Assembly (NCBI RefSeq): GCF_006439055.1
Contig: NZ_RCZC01000001.1
Coordinates: 248,001-312,000, forward strand
Reading direction: 5' to 3'
Length of the DNA stretch: 64,000 nt
Source of the DNA: Sphingomonas glacialis
GTDB lineage: Bacteria > Pseudomonadota > Alphaproteobacteria > Sphingomonadales > Sphingomonadaceae
Shown here: piece after piece, positions 16,579 through 25,459 of the stretch
Layout: every line of letters begins with the position of its first letter
Position numbering within the stretch: position 1 is the stretch's first letter
Notes under the pieces: model-generated
Database searches by the model: none
What the model was told of the DNA's origin: nothing
What the model saw: only the letters and a program-made list of their open reading frames with translations
Made by a program: the position numbers and the translations under genes

Positions 16579-17667
16579 TGCGGCGGCGGGCATCCGCCGC
16601 GACGCGAAATGCCAGACGAGCAGCACCGGCTCGATCAGCGCCATCCCGATGAAGATGCTCGTCAGCCGCTCGAGCGCGGGACGGATCGCCACGTCGGCAT
16701 AGCTGTCGGGCACCAGCGTTACCAGAATCGCCAGCGTGAATTGCAGCCCGAGATAGGGCACCCGCCCACCGGCATTCTCGATATGCCGCCCGATCGCGAC
16801 GCCGAGGCACGTCCCCGCGATCAACACCGCCGCCGATCCGTCCGCGACGAACAGCACGGCGGCCCCCAGCGCACCGCCCCCGATGCAGCCCAGCGTACGG
16901 TGCCACAGCCGCTGGCTGACCGGGACCAGCCCGCTGCGCCCCAGCCCCGCCACCGGCACGATCATCACCGCAATCACCGTGACGCCCGCTTGCGCCAGTT
17001 GCGGGATGCCGAACAGCGCGTGGAGCGGCGGCAGCAGCGCGAGCGTAACGCCGGCCTGCGCGGCATGGCGGGCAGCATCGGGATGCCAGCCGATCCGCTG
17101 CGCCGGCACCGCAGGCGGCGCGGGCCAGCGCCGCCGCACCGTCAGCGTCGAGATCAGGCTGACCGCGACGCACGCCGCGGTGCCCGCGAGCACTTCGAGC
17201 AGGCGCGTCTGCGCAAAGGCGATCGTGTCGAGCGCGGGGTTTTCGAGCTTGTCGAGCAGGATCATCTCGAAGGTCAGCCCGAGCAGCAGCCAGGCATAGG
17301 CACGCTTGGCGGTCAGCATCCCGTACAGCCCGATCGCCCCCATCACCGCCGCGGCGAGCGACGCCCCCGGCAGCGAGCGCACCGCATAGGGCACGATCAC
17401 CAACGCCGCCCCCGCCCCGACCGCGGTGCCAACGATGCGCAGCAACCCGCGCAACAGCGTCTGCGCGACATGGCCGCGCATCAGCACGAAGCCGGTAAAC
17501 GCCGCCCAGGCCACGCTGTGCGCGCCGATCGTATGCGCGAGCAGGATCGCCAGCGCGACCGAGGTCACGCATTCGAGCTCGTCAATCATCCGCGGGCCGG
17601 GGGTGAAGAAGGTCCGGAGCGCGGCGCCGACAGGGGATTGGCGGAACTGGGTGAGCCGACGCTGCAT
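16573..17667 (-). CDS. FUSC-family inner-membrane protein
   Basis: A 364-residue membrane protein of the fusaric-acid-resistance/aromatic-acid-exporter superfamily. Two hydrophobic blocks, each a cluster of transmembrane helices, lie at about 35-160 (LECVTSVALAILLAH, AWAAFTGFVLM, AGAALVIVPYAV, LTFEMILLDKL) and 220-345 (LALLPPLHALFGI, VTVIAVMIVPVAG, LQFTLAILVTLVP). This is the duplicated layout of the family in a compact form without a large cytoplasmic domain. The start at 17667 (MQRRLTQFR) is preferred over one 15 codons upstream because the added segment lacks family character. It may export an organic acid. It is convergent with the thioesterase. Confidence 0.85.
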   Translation of the reverse strand: MQRRLTQFRQSPVGAALRTFFTPGPRMIDELECVTSVALAILLAHTIGAHSVAWAAFTGFVLMRGHVAQTLLRGLLRIVGTAVGAGAALVIVPYAVRSLPGASLAAAVMGAIGLYGMLTAKRAYAWLLLGLTFEMILLDKLENPALDTIAFAQTRLLEVLAGTAACVAVSLISTLTVRRRWPAPPAVPAQRIGWHPDAARHAAQAGVTLALLPPLHALFGIPQLAQAGVTVIAVMIVPVAGLGRSGLVPVSQRLWHRTLGCIGGGALGAAVLFVADGSAAVLIAGTCLGVAIGRHIENAGGRVPYLGLQFTLAILVTLVPDSYADVAIRPALERLTSIFIGMALIEPVLLVWHFASRRMPAAAS

Positions 17668-17808
17668 GGGCTTGGCTATGGCGCAAAGGGGGCGGGGCTT
17701 AAAGGCCCCCAATCGTCACCTCGGGCATGTGCCGGGGGGGGGCACCGCGATCCTTAGACTGGCGGCAGATCGCGCTGGGCGGCACCGGGCCTGGTCCATC
17801 AGCACTAC

Positions 17809-17904
17809 CGTCACCCCGGCCCTGTGCCGGGGTCCACCGTGACCCCGCATTGCGAGCCGCAGGATACGCGGCACGGTGGCCCCCGGCACAAGGCCGGGGT
17901 GACG
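17809..17904. repeat. Family B palindromic repeat, copy 1
   Basis: CGTCACCCCGGCCCTGTGCC... is matched by its inverse ending ...AAGGCCGGGGTGACG. The inner parts GTCCACCGTG and CACGGTGGCCC also pair. Copies at 21323 and 38610 share the arms and a variable middle. Confidence 0.85.
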
Positions 17905-17951
17905 AAGGGAGGCGGGGTCGTGACAGCCGGCGGACTGCGGCGGACGGCGGA

Positions 17952-17978
17952 CGGCAGTCGGCAGTCGGCAGTCGGCAG
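17952..17978. repeat. Tandem heptamer repeat (CGGCAGT)
   Basis: The 7-base unit CGGCAGT is repeated nearly four times without interruption, just downstream of the enoyl-CoA hydratase gene. Confidence 0.85.
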
Positions 17979-17980
17979 AG

Positions 17981-17994
17981 GCTAGACGTCTAGC
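17981..17994. repeat. Perfect 14-base palindrome
   Basis: GCTAGACGTCTAGC is exactly self-complementary. It lies 12 bases past the end of the enoyl-CoA hydratase gene, next to the tandem repeat. Confidence 0.8.
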
Positions 17995-18005
17995 GGCAGC
18001 CGCGC

Positions 18006-18794
18006 TCAGTCCGCATCCCCGAACCGCGCCGGGCGCTTCTGGATGTTCGCCGCGACCTGCTCCATCATCGGCGGCTGGCCGATCACCGCGACCTGCTCGG
18101 CGGTCTCGGCCTCGAGCATCGCGCGCGGATCGGCGTCGAACGCCATGTTGCACAGCCGCTTGGCGCCGCGGATCGCGTTGGGGCTCTTGGCGGCGATGTC
18201 GTGCGCCAGCGCGAGCGCCGCGGCGTGCGGATCCTCGGCGATCCGCGTGATGAAGCCGTGATGCAGCGCTTCCTCGGCATCGAACTCGCGCGAAGTATAG
18301 ATCAGTTCGCGCAGCACGTCGTCGCGCACCAGCCCGCGCCAGATCGGGAAGCCCGCCATGTCGGGCACCAGCCCCCAATAGCTCTCGCGGATCGCAAAGC
18401 GCGTATCGGGCGCGGCGATGCGGATGTCGGCGCCCGACATGATCTGGAAGCCGCCGCCGAACGCCACGCCGTGTACCGCCGCGATCACCGGCATCGGCAA
18501 ATTGCGCCAGCCCCACGTCACATGCTGCGGCAGGATAGCACCCTGGTCGTTGCGCTCGTTGCGCGACAGGCCAGAGCCGCCGCCCGCCATGCTCGTCATG
18601 TCGAGCCCGGCGCAGAACGCGCGGCCCTCGCCCGACAGCACGACGCAGCGCACGTCCTTGCGCGGATGCAGCGCGTCGATCGCGGCGCCGATGCCTTCGA
18701 ACATCGCCGGGTCGATCGCGTTCATCTTGTCGGCGCGCGCGAGCCGGACGTCGGCGATATGGTCGGTGATGGTGGTCGATACGCGGTCGTTCAT
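18006..18794 (-). CDS. Enoyl-CoA hydratase/isomerase (crotonase family)
   Basis: A 262-residue crotonase-fold enzyme that hydrates or isomerises an enoyl-CoA. The oxyanion-hole segments are clear: GEGRAFCAGLDMTSM near residue 58 and VHGVAFGGGFQIMSGADIRIA near 105. The conserved SREFDAEEALHHGFITRI is near 165. The start at 18794 has GGAGAG at ideal distance; an ATG four codons upstream overlaps that ribosome-binding site and is less likely. It begins 17 bases after the acyl-CoA synthetase stop on the same strand, so the two form an operon. The exact reaction cannot be assigned. Confidence 0.92.
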   Translation of the reverse strand: MNDRVSTTITDHIADVRLARADKMNAIDPAMFEGIGAAIDALHPRKDVRCVVLSGEGRAFCAGLDMTSMAGGGSGLSRNERNDQGAILPQHVTWGWRNLPMPVIAAVHGVAFGGGFQIMSGADIRIAAPDTRFAIRESYWGLVPDMAGFPIWRGLVRDDVLRELIYTSREFDAEEALHHGFITRIAEDPHAAALALAHDIAAKSPNAIRGAKRLCNMAFDADPRAMLEAETAEQVAVIGQPPMMEQVAANIQKRPARFGDAD

Positions 18795-18811
18795 CTGTCT
18801 CTCCATCGGCG

Positions 18812-20347
18812 TCACACAACCGGCGCGCCGGTCTCGGCCCAATAGTGGTCGCGCAGCAGGCGCTTGTACAATTTGCCCGTCGCGTGGCGCGGCAATTCCG
18901 CCGCAAAATCGATCTGGCGCGGCGTCTTCACCCCCGACAGCTCGGCGCGGCACCAGGCGGTCAGCTCGGTTGCGAAGGCCGCCCCCGCCTCGGCCATGTC
19001 GACCGGCTGGACCACCGCGACGACGCGCTCGCCCATCTCGGGACACGGCGCGCCGATCACCGCGACATCGGCGACGCGCGGGTGGGTGATCAGGCGGTTC
19101 TCGATCTCCTGCGGATAGATGTTCACCCCGCCCGAGATGATCATGAAGCTCTTGCGATCGGTGAGGTAGAGATAGCCGTCGCCATCGATCCGCCCGATAT
19201 CGCCGAGCGTCGTCCAGCCCTGCGCGTTGCGCGCCTCCGCGGTCTTGGCCGGGTCGTTATGATATTCGAACGGCGTACCGCCTTCGAAATAGACCAGCCC
19301 CTGCTCGCCCGGCGGCAGCTCGGCGCCATCCTCGCCGCAGATGTGCAGCACGCCATACGCCGCCTTGCCGACCGAGCCCTTGTGCGCCAGCCATTCGGGC
19401 GACGCGATCGTCGTCAGGCCATTGCCCTCCGACCCGGCATAATATTCGTAGAGCACCGGCCCCCACCAGTCGATCATCGCTTCCTTGACCGGGATCGGGC
19501 ACGGTGCGGCGGCGTGGATCGCGACCTTCAGGCTCGACAGATCGTGGCGCGCGCGCGTCGCCGGATCGAGCCTGAGCATCCGCACGAAATGCGTCGGCAC
19601 CCACTGGCTGGCGTTGACGTGATAGCGCTCGATCGCGGCGAGCGCGGCCTCGGGGTCGAAATGCTCCATCATCACGACGGTGCCGCCGAGCCTTTGCACC
19701 GTCATCGACCAGCGCAGCGGTGCCGCGTGATACAGCGGCGCGGGGCTGAGATAGACGCTGTCGGGGCCGAGCCCGTACAGTCCGCGCGCGAGCATTTCGA
19801 GTACGGTGCCTGCAGCAATATCGGGATCCTCGGGCAGCGCGACGCGCACACCCTTGGGACGACCGGTCGTTCCCGAAGAATAGAGCATGTCGATCCCGGC
19901 TCGCTCATCGGCGATCGGCGTGGCGGGCAGCGCGGCGACCGCGTCCTCCCACGTCGCCCAGCCCGCAACCGGTCCGCCAACCGAGAGACGCGCGAGCTCC
20001 GACCCCAGCGCCGCGGTCACCCCGGCAAGGCTGGCCGAGACGACGACCAGTCGCGCGCCCGAATCCTTGAGGATGTAATCGACTTCGGCCGCGGTCAGCT
20101 TGGTCGAGATGCAAACGAAGAAGAGACCCGCCCGCTGCGCGCCCCAGGCAATGTCGTAAAAGGCCGGACTGTTCTCCAGGCACAGCGCGATCGTATCCCC
20201 CGCCTGCAGGCCCTTCGCGCGGAACAGGTGCGCCGCGCGGTTCGACCGCGCGTCGAGCTCCGCGAAGCTGACCCGCTCGCCGGTTTCGGCGACGATCAGC
20301 GCGGGTTTGCCGGGATCGGTCCGCGCATGCACGCTCGGATGCGACAT
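18812..20347 (-). CDS. Acyl-CoA synthetase (AMP-forming)
   Basis: A 511-residue adenylate-forming ligase that activates a carboxylic acid to its CoA ester with ATP. The ATP-binding loop YSSGTTGRPKGV lies near residue 170, YYAGSEGNGLT near 312, GDIGRIDGDGYLYLTDR near 400, SGGVNIYPQEIE near 422 and the C-terminal catalytic Lys in ATGKLYKRLLR near 495. The ATG at 20347 (MSHPSVHART) lies upstream of a coherent N-terminal fold; the longer open frame adds Arg-rich sequence without family content. It is translated just ahead of the enoyl-CoA hydratase and divergent from two thioesterase genes. Substrate class (fatty, aromatic or steroid-derived acid) is not decidable here. Confidence 0.93.
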   Translation of the reverse strand: MSHPSVHARTDPGKPALIVAETGERVSFAELDARSNRAAHLFRAKGLQAGDTIALCLENSPAFYDIAWGAQRAGLFFVCISTKLTAAEVDYILKDSGARLVVVSASLAGVTAALGSELARLSVGGPVAGWATWEDAVAALPATPIADERAGIDMLYSSGTTGRPKGVRVALPEDPDIAAGTVLEMLARGLYGLGPDSVYLSPAPLYHAAPLRWSMTVQRLGGTVVMMEHFDPEAALAAIERYHVNASQWVPTHFVRMLRLDPATRARHDLSSLKVAIHAAAPCPIPVKEAMIDWWGPVLYEYYAGSEGNGLTTIASPEWLAHKGSVGKAAYGVLHICGEDGAELPPGEQGLVYFEGGTPFEYHNDPAKTAEARNAQGWTTLGDIGRIDGDGYLYLTDRKSFMIISGGVNIYPQEIENRLITHPRVADVAVIGAPCPEMGERVVAVVQPVDMAEAGAAFATELTAWCRAELSGVKTPRQIDFAAELPRHATGKLYKRLLRDHYWAETGAPVV

Positions 20348-20499
20348 TTCAGGCCCTCCAGAACAGCCGCTTGCGGGCCGTTTCGTTTTCTTTTGCAACG
20401 CGATGCTATACCGGCGCGCCGAACGCCGCAAGCGGCTAGCCGAGGCGGCGGCGCTCGGTGCTTGCACGCACGCGGCTTTGCGATACAGCGCCCGGCATC

Positions 20500-20937
20500 A
20501 TGGCCGCCGACACACCCTCCGCATTCGACCCGCAGCGTTTCAGCCGGCTTGGCGTCGGCGGGCATGGCGGCCTGCTCAAGCTGAGCTATCACAGCCACGG
20601 GCCCGACTGGGTCGAACTGCAACTCCCCTATCAGACCGACCTGATCGGCGACCCGGCGAGCGGCGTGCTCGCCTCCGGGCCGATCCTGACGATGATGGAC
20701 ATGGCGACGAGCCTTGCCGTGTGGACCAAGCTCGGCAGCTTCCGCGCGCATGCGACGCTCGACCTGCGGATCGACTATCTGCGCCCCGCGACGCCGGGCA
20801 AGACGGTGTACGGGCGCGGCGAATGCTATCGCATCACGCGCTCGATCTCGTTCGTGCGCGGCCAGGCACATGACGGCGATCCGGCCGATCCGCTCGCGCA
20901 TGTCGCGGGCACCTTCATGTTCACGGATGCCGCCTGA
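20500..20937 (+). CDS. PaaI-type hotdog thioesterase, first of a pair
   Basis: A 145-residue hotdog-fold protein likely to hydrolyse acyl-CoA esters. GVLASGPILTMMDMATSLAVW near residue 55 corresponds to the active-site helix of PaaI-like thioesterases. ATLDLRIDYLRPATPGKTVYGRG near 85 is the typical strand pair. Start ATG 20500 (MAADTPSAF) is the best-placed; a frame-open extension of 14 residues has no family content. It overlaps the next gene as TGATG. Both are divergent from the acyl-CoA synthetase gene, so a shared regulatory region is likely. Confidence 0.85.
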   Translation: MAADTPSAFDPQRFSRLGVGGHGGLLKLSYHSHGPDWVELQLPYQTDLIGDPASGVLASGPILTMMDMATSLAVWTKLGSFRAHATLDLRIDYLRPATPGKTVYGRGECYRITRSISFVRGQAHDGDPADPLAHVAGTFMFTDAA

Positions 20938-21314
20938 TGTTGCCGCCTTATGCCACTTTGCTCGGGATCACCGTCGCTGCGGGCGACGACCCGACGCTGC
21001 TGACGATGCCGAGCGCGACGAGCTTGCTTGGGCGGCCCGGATATCTCCATGGCGGGGCGATCGGCGGGATGCTCGAAATGGCCGCGATCGTCGCGCTGCA
21101 ATATGCGCTGGCCGAGGATGGCGGCGGGCAGATCAAGCCGATCAACGTCACGGTCGACTACATGCGCGGCGGACGCGAGAAGCCCACGTTCGCGCGTGGC
21201 GTGGTCACGCGGCTGGGGGGCCGAGTCGCCAATGTCGAGGCGAGCGCGTGGCAGGATGACCCCGCCAAGCCGATCGCGGCGGCGCGGATGAACTATCTGA
21301 TCGTGCGGGGGTAA
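20937..21314 (+). CDS. PaaI-type hotdog thioesterase, second of a pair
   Basis: A 125-residue hotdog protein coupled to its neighbour by a one-base overlap. YLHGGAIGGMLEMAAIVALQY near residue 37 has the HGG and active-site helix of the PaaI family. PINVTVDYMRGG near 70 and the closing VEASAWQDD strand complete the fold. Paralogous pairs like this often form hetero-oligomers, in which one subunit keeps the catalytic residue. Here both keep similar helices, so I cannot say which is active. Its 3' end is followed at once by a family B repeat. Confidence 0.85.
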   Translation: MLPPYATLLGITVAAGDDPTLLTMPSATSLLGRPGYLHGGAIGGMLEMAAIVALQYALAEDGGGQIKPINVTVDYMRGGREKPTFARGVVTRLGGRVANVEASAWQDDPAKPIAAARMNYLIVRG

Positions 21315-21322
21315 CGCGGGTG

Positions 21323-21419
21323 CGTCACCCCGGCCTTGTGCCGGGGTCCACCGTCCCGCGAAAGCATCGGCCGCACCGGGTGCGGCACGGTGGGCCCCGG
21401 AACAAGTCCGGGGTGACGG
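21323..21419. repeat. Family B palindromic repeat, copy 2
   Basis: CGTCACCCCGGCCTTGTGCC... pairs with ...GGAACAAGTCCGGGGTGACG, with an imperfect inner palindrome (GCCGCACCGGGTGCGGC). It fills the space between the convergent thioesterase and sugar dehydrogenase genes and may act as a bidirectional terminator. Confidence 0.85.
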
Positions 21420-21425
21420 GTTGGC

Positions 21426-22652
21426 TTATGGTTTCGGCGTCAGTCGCACCAATTTGCCGTCGTCCTGCAGCAGCCAGATCGCCCCGTCGGGCGCCTGCGC
21501 CACGTCGCGGATTCGCGCGCCCATGTCCCATTGGTCGGCGAGCTTGGCGCTATCCCCGGTGATCGCGACGCGGATCAGCGATTCGCCCGACAGCGCGCCG
21601 ATCAGCAGCGACCCGCGATACGCCGGGAACATCGCGCCCGAATAATAGGCCATCCCGCCCGGCGAGATCGACGGGTTCCACCACAATTTGGGCGCCTCGA
21701 GATCGGGCCGACTAGGATGATCGGGGATCGGCTTGCCCGAATAATTGTCGCCGTTCGAGACGATCGGCCAGCCGTAATTCTTGCCCGGCAGGATCAGGTT
21801 GAGCTCGTCGCCGCCCTTCGGCCCCATCTCCTCTTCCCACAGGCGGCCGTCCGGCGTGAACACCAGCCCGTACGGGTTGCGATGCCCGCTGCTCCACGTT
21901 TCCGCGCGCACCCCGCCCGCCGCCGCCATCGGGTTTCCCGGCGCGGCCTTGCCGTCGAGCGTGAGGTGTACGATCTTGCCGAGCGCTTGCTCGGGATCCT
22001 GCGCCGGCGTGAAGCGCTGCCGCTCGCCCGAGGAGAGGAAGAGCGACTTGCCGTCGGGCGCGAAGGCGATGTTCGCACCGAACTGCCCACCGACACCGTC
22101 AGACCCGGCGCGCCACAGCACCTGCAGATTGACGAGGGCGCTTCCGGTGAACAGCCCGCGCGCGAGCGCCAGACTGCTGCCACCCGGCCGCGGTTCGGAA
22201 TAGCTGATATAGACGAGCTTGCTCTTGGCGAAATCGGGTGCCGGCGCGATGTCGAGCAGCCCCCCCTGCCCTTCGTTGAGCACTTTCGGCGCGCCGGTGA
22301 TCTCGGCGATCGAGCCGTCGGGACGGCGCAGCTTGATCTTGCCCGCCTTCTCGGTGACGAGCGCCGCGTCATCGGGAAGGACGGCGATCGCGAACGGCTC
22401 GTCGAAGGTCGCGAGTGTCTGCTGAGCGAACGGCGGCTTGGTCGCCGCGCGGTTGGCGCGACCAGTGGTCGCGGGGACGTTGCGCACTGTCGCGGCGGGG
22501 GCATCGTCGGGCAAGGTCGTGACCGGCGCCCTGCTCGGCTTCGCTTCCGGAGTGACCGCCGCGGTCGCGGTCGCTGCTCCCGTGGGTTGCGGCTGCGCCG
22601 AACATGCCGCCGCGGCGAACAGGAGGGCAAGCGGGGCGCGTGACGACAGCAT
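21426..22652 (-). CDS. PQQ-dependent soluble aldose (sugar) dehydrogenase family protein
   Basis: A roughly 408-residue secreted six-bladed beta-propeller of the soluble glucose/aldose sugar dehydrogenase family (YliI/Asd-like), which oxidises aldoses in the periplasm using pyrroloquinoline quinone. An N-terminal signal with a possible lipobox (ALLFAAAACS) is followed by an Ala/Thr-rich linker. The catalytic domain starts near residue 75. Family segments include GQGGLLDIAPAPDF near 130, the GQFGANIAFAPDGKSLFLSSGE blade near 195, SSGHRNPYGLVFTP near 255 and EEEMGPKGGDELNLI near 280. GGAG lies six bases before the ATG at 22652, favouring it over the ATG two codons upstream. Whether this organism makes PQQ is not visible here. 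Confidence 0.88.
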   Translation of the reverse strand: MLSSRAPLALLFAAAACSAQPQPTGAATATAAVTPEAKPSRAPVTTLPDDAPAATVRNVPATTGRANRAATKPPFAQQTLATFDEPFAIAVLPDDAALVTEKAGKIKLRRPDGSIAEITGAPKVLNEGQGGLLDIAPAPDFAKSKLVYISYSEPRPGGSSLALARGLFTGSALVNLQVLWRAGSDGVGGQFGANIAFAPDGKSLFLSSGERQRFTPAQDPEQALGKIVHLTLDGKAAPGNPMAAAGGVRAETWSSGHRNPYGLVFTPDGRLWEEEMGPKGGDELNLILPGKNYGWPIVSNGDNYSGKPIPDHPSRPDLEAPKLWWNPSISPGGMAYYSGAMFPAYRGSLLIGALSGESLIRVAITGDSAKLADQWDMGARIRDVAQAPDGAIWLLQDDGKLVRLTPKP

Positions 22653-22771
22653 GGACATCTCCGGTTCGGGCAATCCGCAAAAACCTTTGTCGGACAGGAC
22701 TTGTTCCCGAGTCCAGCCCCCTCCCCACCGCCGCACCCGCCCCATTCGCAATGGCTTGCCAGCGACGGCGC

Positions 22772-22800
22772 TTGAGCCTATATCGCGATCACTCTCTACA
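22772..22800 (+). promoter_or_regulatory. Candidate sigma-70 promoter of the rimP-nusA-infB operon
   Basis: TTGAGC (22772-22777), a 17-base spacer and TCTACA (22795-22800), about 75 bases before the rimP start. The match is fair and the position is right. Confidence 0.4.
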
Positions 22801-22875
22801 TCGTCAGGTGAAGAGGCTGGAGCCCCCCGGTTCCGGCGCCGAAGACCTTTGCCCCGATCCCAGTGAGGACCAACC

Positions 22876-23454
22876 TTGGCCGAAACGCCCGATCTGACCG
22901 CCCTGATCGCCCCCGAAGCCGCAGCGCTCGGCTTCGATCTCGTGCGCGTGAAGCTGTTCGGCGGCAAGGGCGACCTCACGCTCCAGGTGATGGCCGAGCG
23001 CCCCGACACGCGCCAGCTGACGATTGAGGATTGCGCCGAGCTGTCGCGCCGCATTTCCGACGTGCTCGACACGCTCGAGGCCGAGGGCCGCGACCCGATC
23101 ACCGACGAATATCGCCTCGAAGTGTCGTCGCCCGGGATCGACCGGCCGCTGACGCGCCTCAAGGATTTCGCCGACTGGACCGGCCACGAGGCGCGCATCG
23201 TGCTCGCAGCGCCGATCGAGGGGCGCAAGGTGCTCACCGGACTGCTCAAAGGCGTCGAGGGCGATCGCATCACCATCTACTTGCCCAAGCATGGCGAGAT
23301 GGAGATCGGGTTCGACCAGGTCGGCACCGCCAAGCTGGTGCTCACCGATGCGCTGATCGCGGCGACTCGCCCGCTGTCACTGGCCGGTGTCGAAGAAGAA
23401 GAAATCGAAGACGAAGCGCTGCCCGAGGGCATTGAAGACGAAGGACATAATTGA
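22876..23454 (+). CDS. rimP: Ribosome maturation factor RimP
   Basis: A 192-residue assembly factor for the 30S subunit. The N-terminal domain has APEAAALGFDLVRVKLFGGKG (about 12-33) and the hallmark IEDCAELSRRISDVLD near 50 and YRLEVSSPGIDRPL near 76. The SH3-like C-terminal domain covers about 95-160, followed by an acidic tail. The start is TTG at 22876, preceded by GTGAGGACC; no ATG fits. The stop overlaps the nusA start as TGATG. It is the first gene of the conserved translation operon. Confidence 0.95.
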   Translation: MAETPDLTALIAPEAAALGFDLVRVKLFGGKGDLTLQVMAERPDTRQLTIEDCAELSRRISDVLDTLEAEGRDPITDEYRLEVSSPGIDRPLTRLKDFADWTGHEARIVLAAPIEGRKVLTGLLKGVEGDRITIYLPKHGEMEIGFDQVGTAKLVLTDALIAATRPLSLAGVEEEEIEDEALPEGIEDEGHN

Positions 23455-25073
23455 TGGCCACCGCCGTTACCGCCAACCGCGCCGAGCTCATCGCCATTGC
23501 GAACGCAGTGGCCACCGAGAAGATGATCGACAAGGGCATCGTCATCGAGGCGATGGAAGACGCGATCCAGCGCGCCGCCAAGGCGCGCTACGGCGCCGAG
23601 AACGACATTCGCGCCAAGCTCGATCCCAACACCGGTGACCTGCGCTTGTGGCGCGTCGTCGAAGTGGTCGAGGCGGTCGACGATTACTTCAAGCAGGTGA
23701 ACCTCAAGGAAGCGCAGAAGCTCCAGAAGGACTCGGTCGTCGGCGATTACATCGTCGATCCGCTGCCCCCGATCGAATTCGGCCGCATCGCCGCACAGGC
23801 CGCCAAGCAGGTCATCTTCCAGAAGGTCCGCGACGCCGAGCGCGAGCGCCAGCACGAAGAGTTCAAGGACCGGATGGGCGAGATCATCACCGGCGTCGTC
23901 AAGCGCGTCGAGTTCGGCCATGTCGTCGTCGATCTCGGCCGTGCCGAGGGCGTGATCCGTCGCGACCAGCAGATCCCGCGCGAAGTCGTCCGCGTCAACG
24001 ACCGCATCCGCTCGCTGATCCTCAACGTCCGCCGCGAGAATCGCGGGCCCCAGATCTTCCTCAGCCGCGCGCACCCCGACTTCATGAAGAAGCTGTTCGC
24101 GCAGGAAGTGCCCGAAATCTACGACGGCATCATCGAGATCAAGGCCGCTGCCCGCGATCCGGGTTCGCGCGCCAAGATCGGCGTGATCAGCCATGATTCG
24201 TCGATCGATCCGGTCGGCGCGTGCGTCGGCATGAAGGGCAGCCGCGTCCAGGCGGTCGTCCAGGAAATGCAGGGCGAGAAGATCGACATCATCCCGTGGT
24301 CGCCCGACACCGCGACCTTCGTCGTCAACGCGCTGCAGCCGGCTTCGGTCAGCCGCGTCGTGATCGACGAGGAAGAGGATCGCATCGAAGTCGTCGTTCC
24401 CGACGACCAGCTGTCGCTCGCGATCGGTCGTCGTGGCCAGAACGTGCGTCTGGCGTCGCAGCTCACCGGCAAGGCGATCGACATCCTCACCGAGCAGGAT
24501 GCGTCCGAGAAGCGCCAGAAGGAATTCGCCGAGCGCACCGAGATGTTCCAGACCGAGCTCGACGTCGACGAGACGCTCGCGCAGCTGCTCGTTGCCGAGG
24601 GCTTCGGCGCGCTTGAGGAAGTCGCCTATGTCGAGGTCGAGGAAATCGCCTCGATCGAAGGCTTCGACGACGATCTCGCCGCCGAGCTGCAGAGCCGCGC
24701 CGCCGAGGCGCTCGAGCGTCGCGAAGGTGCGAACCGCGAGGAACGCCGCGCGATGGGCGTCGAGGACGCGCTCGCCGAGCTGCCGCACCTCAACGAGGCG
24801 ATGCTCGTCACGCTCGGCAAGGCTGGGATCAAGACGCTCGACGATCTCGCCGATCTCGCGACCGACGAGCTGATCCAGAAGAAGCGCCAGGAACAGCGCC
24901 GCCGTGCCGAAGGCGCCGACGCCAACAAGCGTCCCGAGGACAAGGGTGGCGTGCTCGGCGAGTATGGCCTGAGCGAAGCGCAGGGCAACGAGATCATCAT
25001 GGCCGCGCGCGCGCACTGGTTCGACGAAGAGCCCGCCGAAGCCGCAACCGCCTCGGAGGAGAGCGAAGCCTGA
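23454..25073 (+). CDS. nusA: Transcription termination/antitermination factor NusA
   Basis: A 539-residue RNA-polymerase-binding factor controlling pausing, termination and antitermination. In order: N-terminal RNAP-binding domain (1-130), S1 domain (about 135-200; [21 protein letters not shown]), KH1 with [11 protein letters not shown] and [12 protein letters not shown] near 240-265, KH2 with [16 protein letters not shown] near 325, and two C-terminal acidic helical repeats ([20 protein letters not shown] near 370 and [19 protein letters not shown] near 445). Start ATG 23454 overlaps rimP. Its stop overlaps the start of a small tautomerase-like gene, an unusual insertion before ylxR. Confidence 0.96.
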   Translation: MATAVTANRAELIAIANAVATEKMIDKGIVIEAMEDAIQRAAKARYGAENDIRAKLDPNTGDLRLWRVVEVVEAVDDYFKQVNLKEAQKLQKDSVVGDYIVDPLPPIEFGRIAAQAAKQVIFQKVRDAERERQHEEFKDRMGEIITGVVKRVEFGHVVVDLGRAEGVIRRDQQIPREVVRVNDRIRSLILNVRRENRGPQIFLSRAHPDFMKKLFAQEVPEIYDGIIEIKAAARDPGSRAKIGVISHDSSIDPVGACVGMKGSRVQAVVQEMQGEKIDIIPWSPDTATFVVNALQPASVSRVVIDEEEDRIEVVVPDDQLSLAIGRRGQNVRLASQLTGKAIDILTEQDASEKRQKEFAERTEMFQTELDVDETLAQLLVAEGFGALEEVAYVEVEEIASIEGFDDDLAAELQSRAAEALERREGANREERRAMGVEDALAELPHLNEAMLVTLGKAGIKTLDDLADLATDELIQKKRQEQRRRAEGADANKRPEDKGGVLGEYGLSEAQGNEIIMAARAHWFDEEPAEAATASEESEA

Positions 25074-25309
25074 TGCCATTCGTCAGCATCCGCATTTCGG
25101 GCAGCGCGACCAAGGACCAGAAGTCCGCGATCGTCGCCGATGTCACCCAGTCGCTCGTCGAGCGGCTGGGCAAGAACCCGGCTGCGGTGCAGATCGTGAT
25201 CGAAGAAGTGAGCCTCGAGAATTATGGCGCGGGCGGGATCCTGCTCGCCGACCGTGATGGCCCCGCCCCCAAGTCGCAGGAGGACGCTCATGCGGAATCC
25301 TCGCAATGA
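25073..25309 (+). CDS. 4-oxalocrotonate tautomerase-like small protein
   Basis: A 78-residue protein of the tautomerase superfamily. After Met removal it would begin with Pro ([10 protein letters not shown]), the N-terminal catalytic base of these enzymes. The helix TKDQKSAIVADVTQSLVERL and the strand AVQIVIEEVSLENYGAGG match the 4-OT beta-alpha-beta unit. The start overlaps the nusA stop as TGATG, so it is translationally coupled to nusA. The tail (from about 62) is polar and longer than in minimal 4-OT. The substrate is unknown. Lying between nusA and ylxR, it may simply ride on the operon, or act on a metabolite linked to growth. Confidence 0.85.
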   Translation: MPFVSIRISGSATKDQKSAIVADVTQSLVERLGKNPAAVQIVIEEVSLENYGAGGILLADRDGPAPKSQEDAHAESSQ

Positions 25310-25349
25310 CACGCTAGCGGTTCAGACACCGACGTGCGCAGCCCGCGTC

Positions 25350-25455
25350 CTCCCCTCCCTGGAAGGGAGGGGTCGGGGGTGGGTCGGCCCGTTGTCGGGC
25401 GATTCGCGCACCCCATACCGACCCACCCCCAGCCCCTCCCTTCCAGGGTGGGGAG
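25350..25455. repeat. Family A palindromic repeat, copy 4, upstream of ylxR
   Basis: Left arm CTCCCCTCCCTGGAAGGGAG... (25350-25387) and right arm (25418-25455) are near-perfect reverse complements. The right end supplies GGGGAG immediately before the ylxR start at 25460. Confidence 0.85.
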
Positions 25456-25459
25456 TGCA

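Larger units (their letters stand above)
17668..18005. other. Gene-free gap holding repeats, between FUSC and enoyl-CoA hydratase genes
   Basis: No convincing coding sequence. The gap contains a family B palindrome (17809-17904), a 7-base tandem repeat (17952-17978) and a perfect 14-base palindrome (17981-17994). It holds the upstream region of the FUSC gene and the 3' end of the acyl-CoA operon, both on the minus strand. Confidence 0.7.
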
